Positions 63,113-64,000 of a stretch of DNA of 64,000 bases are shown in pieces. The stretch's first letter is position 1, and each line of letters opens with the position of its first letter. The position numbers and the translations under genes are program-made. Under the pieces are notes generated by a model that was not told where the DNA came from, searched no databases, and saw nothing but the letters and a program-made list of their open reading frames with translations. The DNA comes from Dermabacteraceae bacterium TAE3-ERU5 (GTDB taxonomy: Bacteria; Actinomycetota; Actinomycetes; Actinomycetales; Dermabacteraceae): positions 47,413 to 111,412 of the forward strand of contig JAHUUK010000007.1 in the NCBI GenBank assembly GCA_019218375.1. Reading direction: 5' to 3'.

Positions 63113-63138
63113 GGGGTGCTTCTTCCGGGGATCGGGGC

Positions 63139-63687
63139 CTAGCCCAGGCCGAGGTGTTTCTGGAGCAGGATCTTTTGTTGGCTCGCGTACTCGAGCAGGC
63201 GGATGTCGGCTAGGCGCACGCTGGTTTCTTCCTCGGCCAGCGTCATCGTTTTCATGTCTAGCTGGCGCAGGGTGAGGGTAGCGTCGTCCAGGGTGACGGG
63301 CAGGCCCACCAACATCAGGTCGCTATCCGCCACGGCGATGCTGACCAGGCCACTGCGTGCTATCGCGTCCCGCAGACAGGCGGTAATGCTCCAGTCGGCC
63401 CGTTCCGTGAGTTCCGACAGACCCGCCGGATCAAACTGCGCGGGGGTGTAGGTGGATACTACGTGCCGGTAAAAGTCCAGGTAGCCGGATTCCCGCACAA
63501 CGCTGTAGGGAACGTGGGAGGGGATCACCTCTATGGTGTCCAGCGTGCCGTTCGTATCGATGGTGGCGAACGCGGAGGTCTCCCCGTCGCGGTGCAGCCG
63601 GTAGGCGATGCTGAGGGAGTTACCGGTAGAAAATTCGTGGTAGAGCTCCACCGTGGGGAGGGTTTTTAGTTCTTGCGGGGACGGCAT
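63139..63687 (-). CDS. Hypothetical protein, paralogue of the 62498 gene
   Basis: The 182-residue protein has IDTNGTLDTIEV, VPYSVVRESGYLDF, PAQFDPAGLSEL, TLRQLDMKT and VRLADIRLLEY, block by block matching the downstream gene. Function unknown. Its upstream region contains a run of 15 G about 70 bases before the start. Confidence 0.7.
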   Translation of the reverse strand: MPSPQELKTLPTVELYHEFSTGNSLSIAYRLHRDGETSAFATIDTNGTLDTIEVIPSHVPYSVVRESGYLDFYRHVVSTYTPAQFDPAGLSELTERADWSITACLRDAIARSGLVSIAVADSDLMLVGLPVTLDDATLTLRQLDMKTMTLAEEETSVRLADIRLLEYASQQKILLQKHLGLG

Positions 63688-63757
63688 GCGAAGTTTCCCT
63701 TTGCTGTCTATTCTTTTGCACCGCCGACCGGGGCGTGCGAGTACAGGTTACTCCCAC

Positions 63758-63772
63758 GGGGGGGGGGGGGGG
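63758..63772. repeat. Homopolymer of 15 G
   Basis: Fifteen consecutive G lie between the 63139 gene and the SDR fragment, in a position where length changes could shift promoter spacing. Length in an assembly is uncertain. Confidence 0.85.
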
Positions 63773-63831
63773 AGGAGTCCACAAGCAAGCGCTTCCCAGG
63801 GCCTGCCCCTGCTTAGGGCTGGGGTATAGAA

Positions 63832-63866
63832 AACCGCCGGCGCTGATTCGTGCAGCACCGGCGGTT
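63832..63866. terminator. Hairpin downstream of SDR fragment
   Basis: AACCGCCGGCGCTG faces CAGCACCGGCGGTT with one extra base, followed by T-runs on the plus strand and a TTTT on the minus strand. Confidence 0.7.
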
Positions 63867-63894
63867 CCCTTTTTAGTTTTTAACCCGCGCAGGC

Positions 63895-64000
63895 TTAACT
63901 GGCAGGTCTGGCCGCCGTCCACCAGCAGCACGTGACCGTTGATAAAGCCCGCGTCCACGGAAAGCAGGAACCCCACAGCCCCCCCGATTTACAACGGGGT
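63895..64000 (-). pseudogene. SDR-family oxidoreductase, C-terminal fragment at window edge, disrupted
   Basis: The minus strand encodes GFLLSVDAGFINGHVLLVDG, the C-terminal motif of short-chain dehydrogenases. In this frame a TAA at 63989-63991 interrupts it beyond a seven-C tract, and the expected stop after VDGGQTC is missing unless one base is removed near 63900. Either a decaying gene or indel errors close to a contig end. Confidence 0.55.

Overview
The window is high-GC DNA from an actinobacterium, most likely host-associated and of the Actinomycetaceae type. The reasons are a mycothiol synthase (MshD), a MutT1-type Nudix/histidine-phosphatase fusion, a ferric nitrobindin-like protein, DUF2516, DtxR/IdeR-type iron boxes, frequent GTG starts, and three secreted proteins that each end in three SLH-like repeats. 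This placement is inferred from gene content only. I saw no rRNA, tRNA, CRISPR array, insertion sequence or prophage.

Layout. 1-8091: a minus-strand operon (lactate-permease-type transporter, DUF2877, aberrant Nramp homologue, DUF1116, FdrA) divergent from a PucR-type regulator; the FdrA/DUF1116/DUF2877 trio corresponds to the oxamate carbamoyltransferase set of anaerobic allantoin degradation. 8108-11361: exonuclease III, pyrE, a zinc metallopeptidase and a TrmH-family methyltransferase. 11362-11812: gene-free, with nine copies of an 8-bp repeat, a dispersed palindromic element and an iron box before a two-gene ABC transporter (11813-15291). 15418-23225: class II aldolase, membrane proteins, YgfZ, nitrobindin-like protein, MshD and MutT1. 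23394-27431: pstSCAB, followed by two tandem membrane micropeptides. 27822-42607: SLH amidase, rhodanese, PPDK, CsoR-purB, an aminotransferase, paired FluC channels, a flavoprotein and a translationally coupled HAD-HAD-NHLRC2-like trio. 42727-50180: TetR regulator, Fic protein behind three evenly spaced palindromes, an iron-box-controlled surface protein, an IsdG-type haem oxygenase, an LssY_C protein and nicotinamidase. 50378-54348: alcohol dehydrogenase and a surface alpha-galactosidase. 54349-55566: an AT-richer patch with an Abi-family HEPN protein behind a small structured transcript-like element. 55563-59433: GNAT, CPBP protease, pyrimidine-dimer glycosylase and an ABC exporter. 59504-62375: an ECF transporter whose ATPases and T subunit look fused but are split by a frameshift at a seven-base homopolymer. 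62498-63687: two unknown paralogues. 63688-64000: a G15 tract and a damaged SDR fragment.

Two themes connect genes. First, iron and haem: three DtxR-like boxes precede the ABC pair, the HtaA-like SLH protein and the ECF S component, and an IsdG-type monooxygenase lies next to the second. Second, defence and cell-state control: an Abi/HEPN gene with an upstream hairpin-terminated RNA candidate, and an autoregulation-ready Fic gene. I regard the Abi-RNA unit, the Fic operator array and the haem ECF fusion as the best candidates for new biology.
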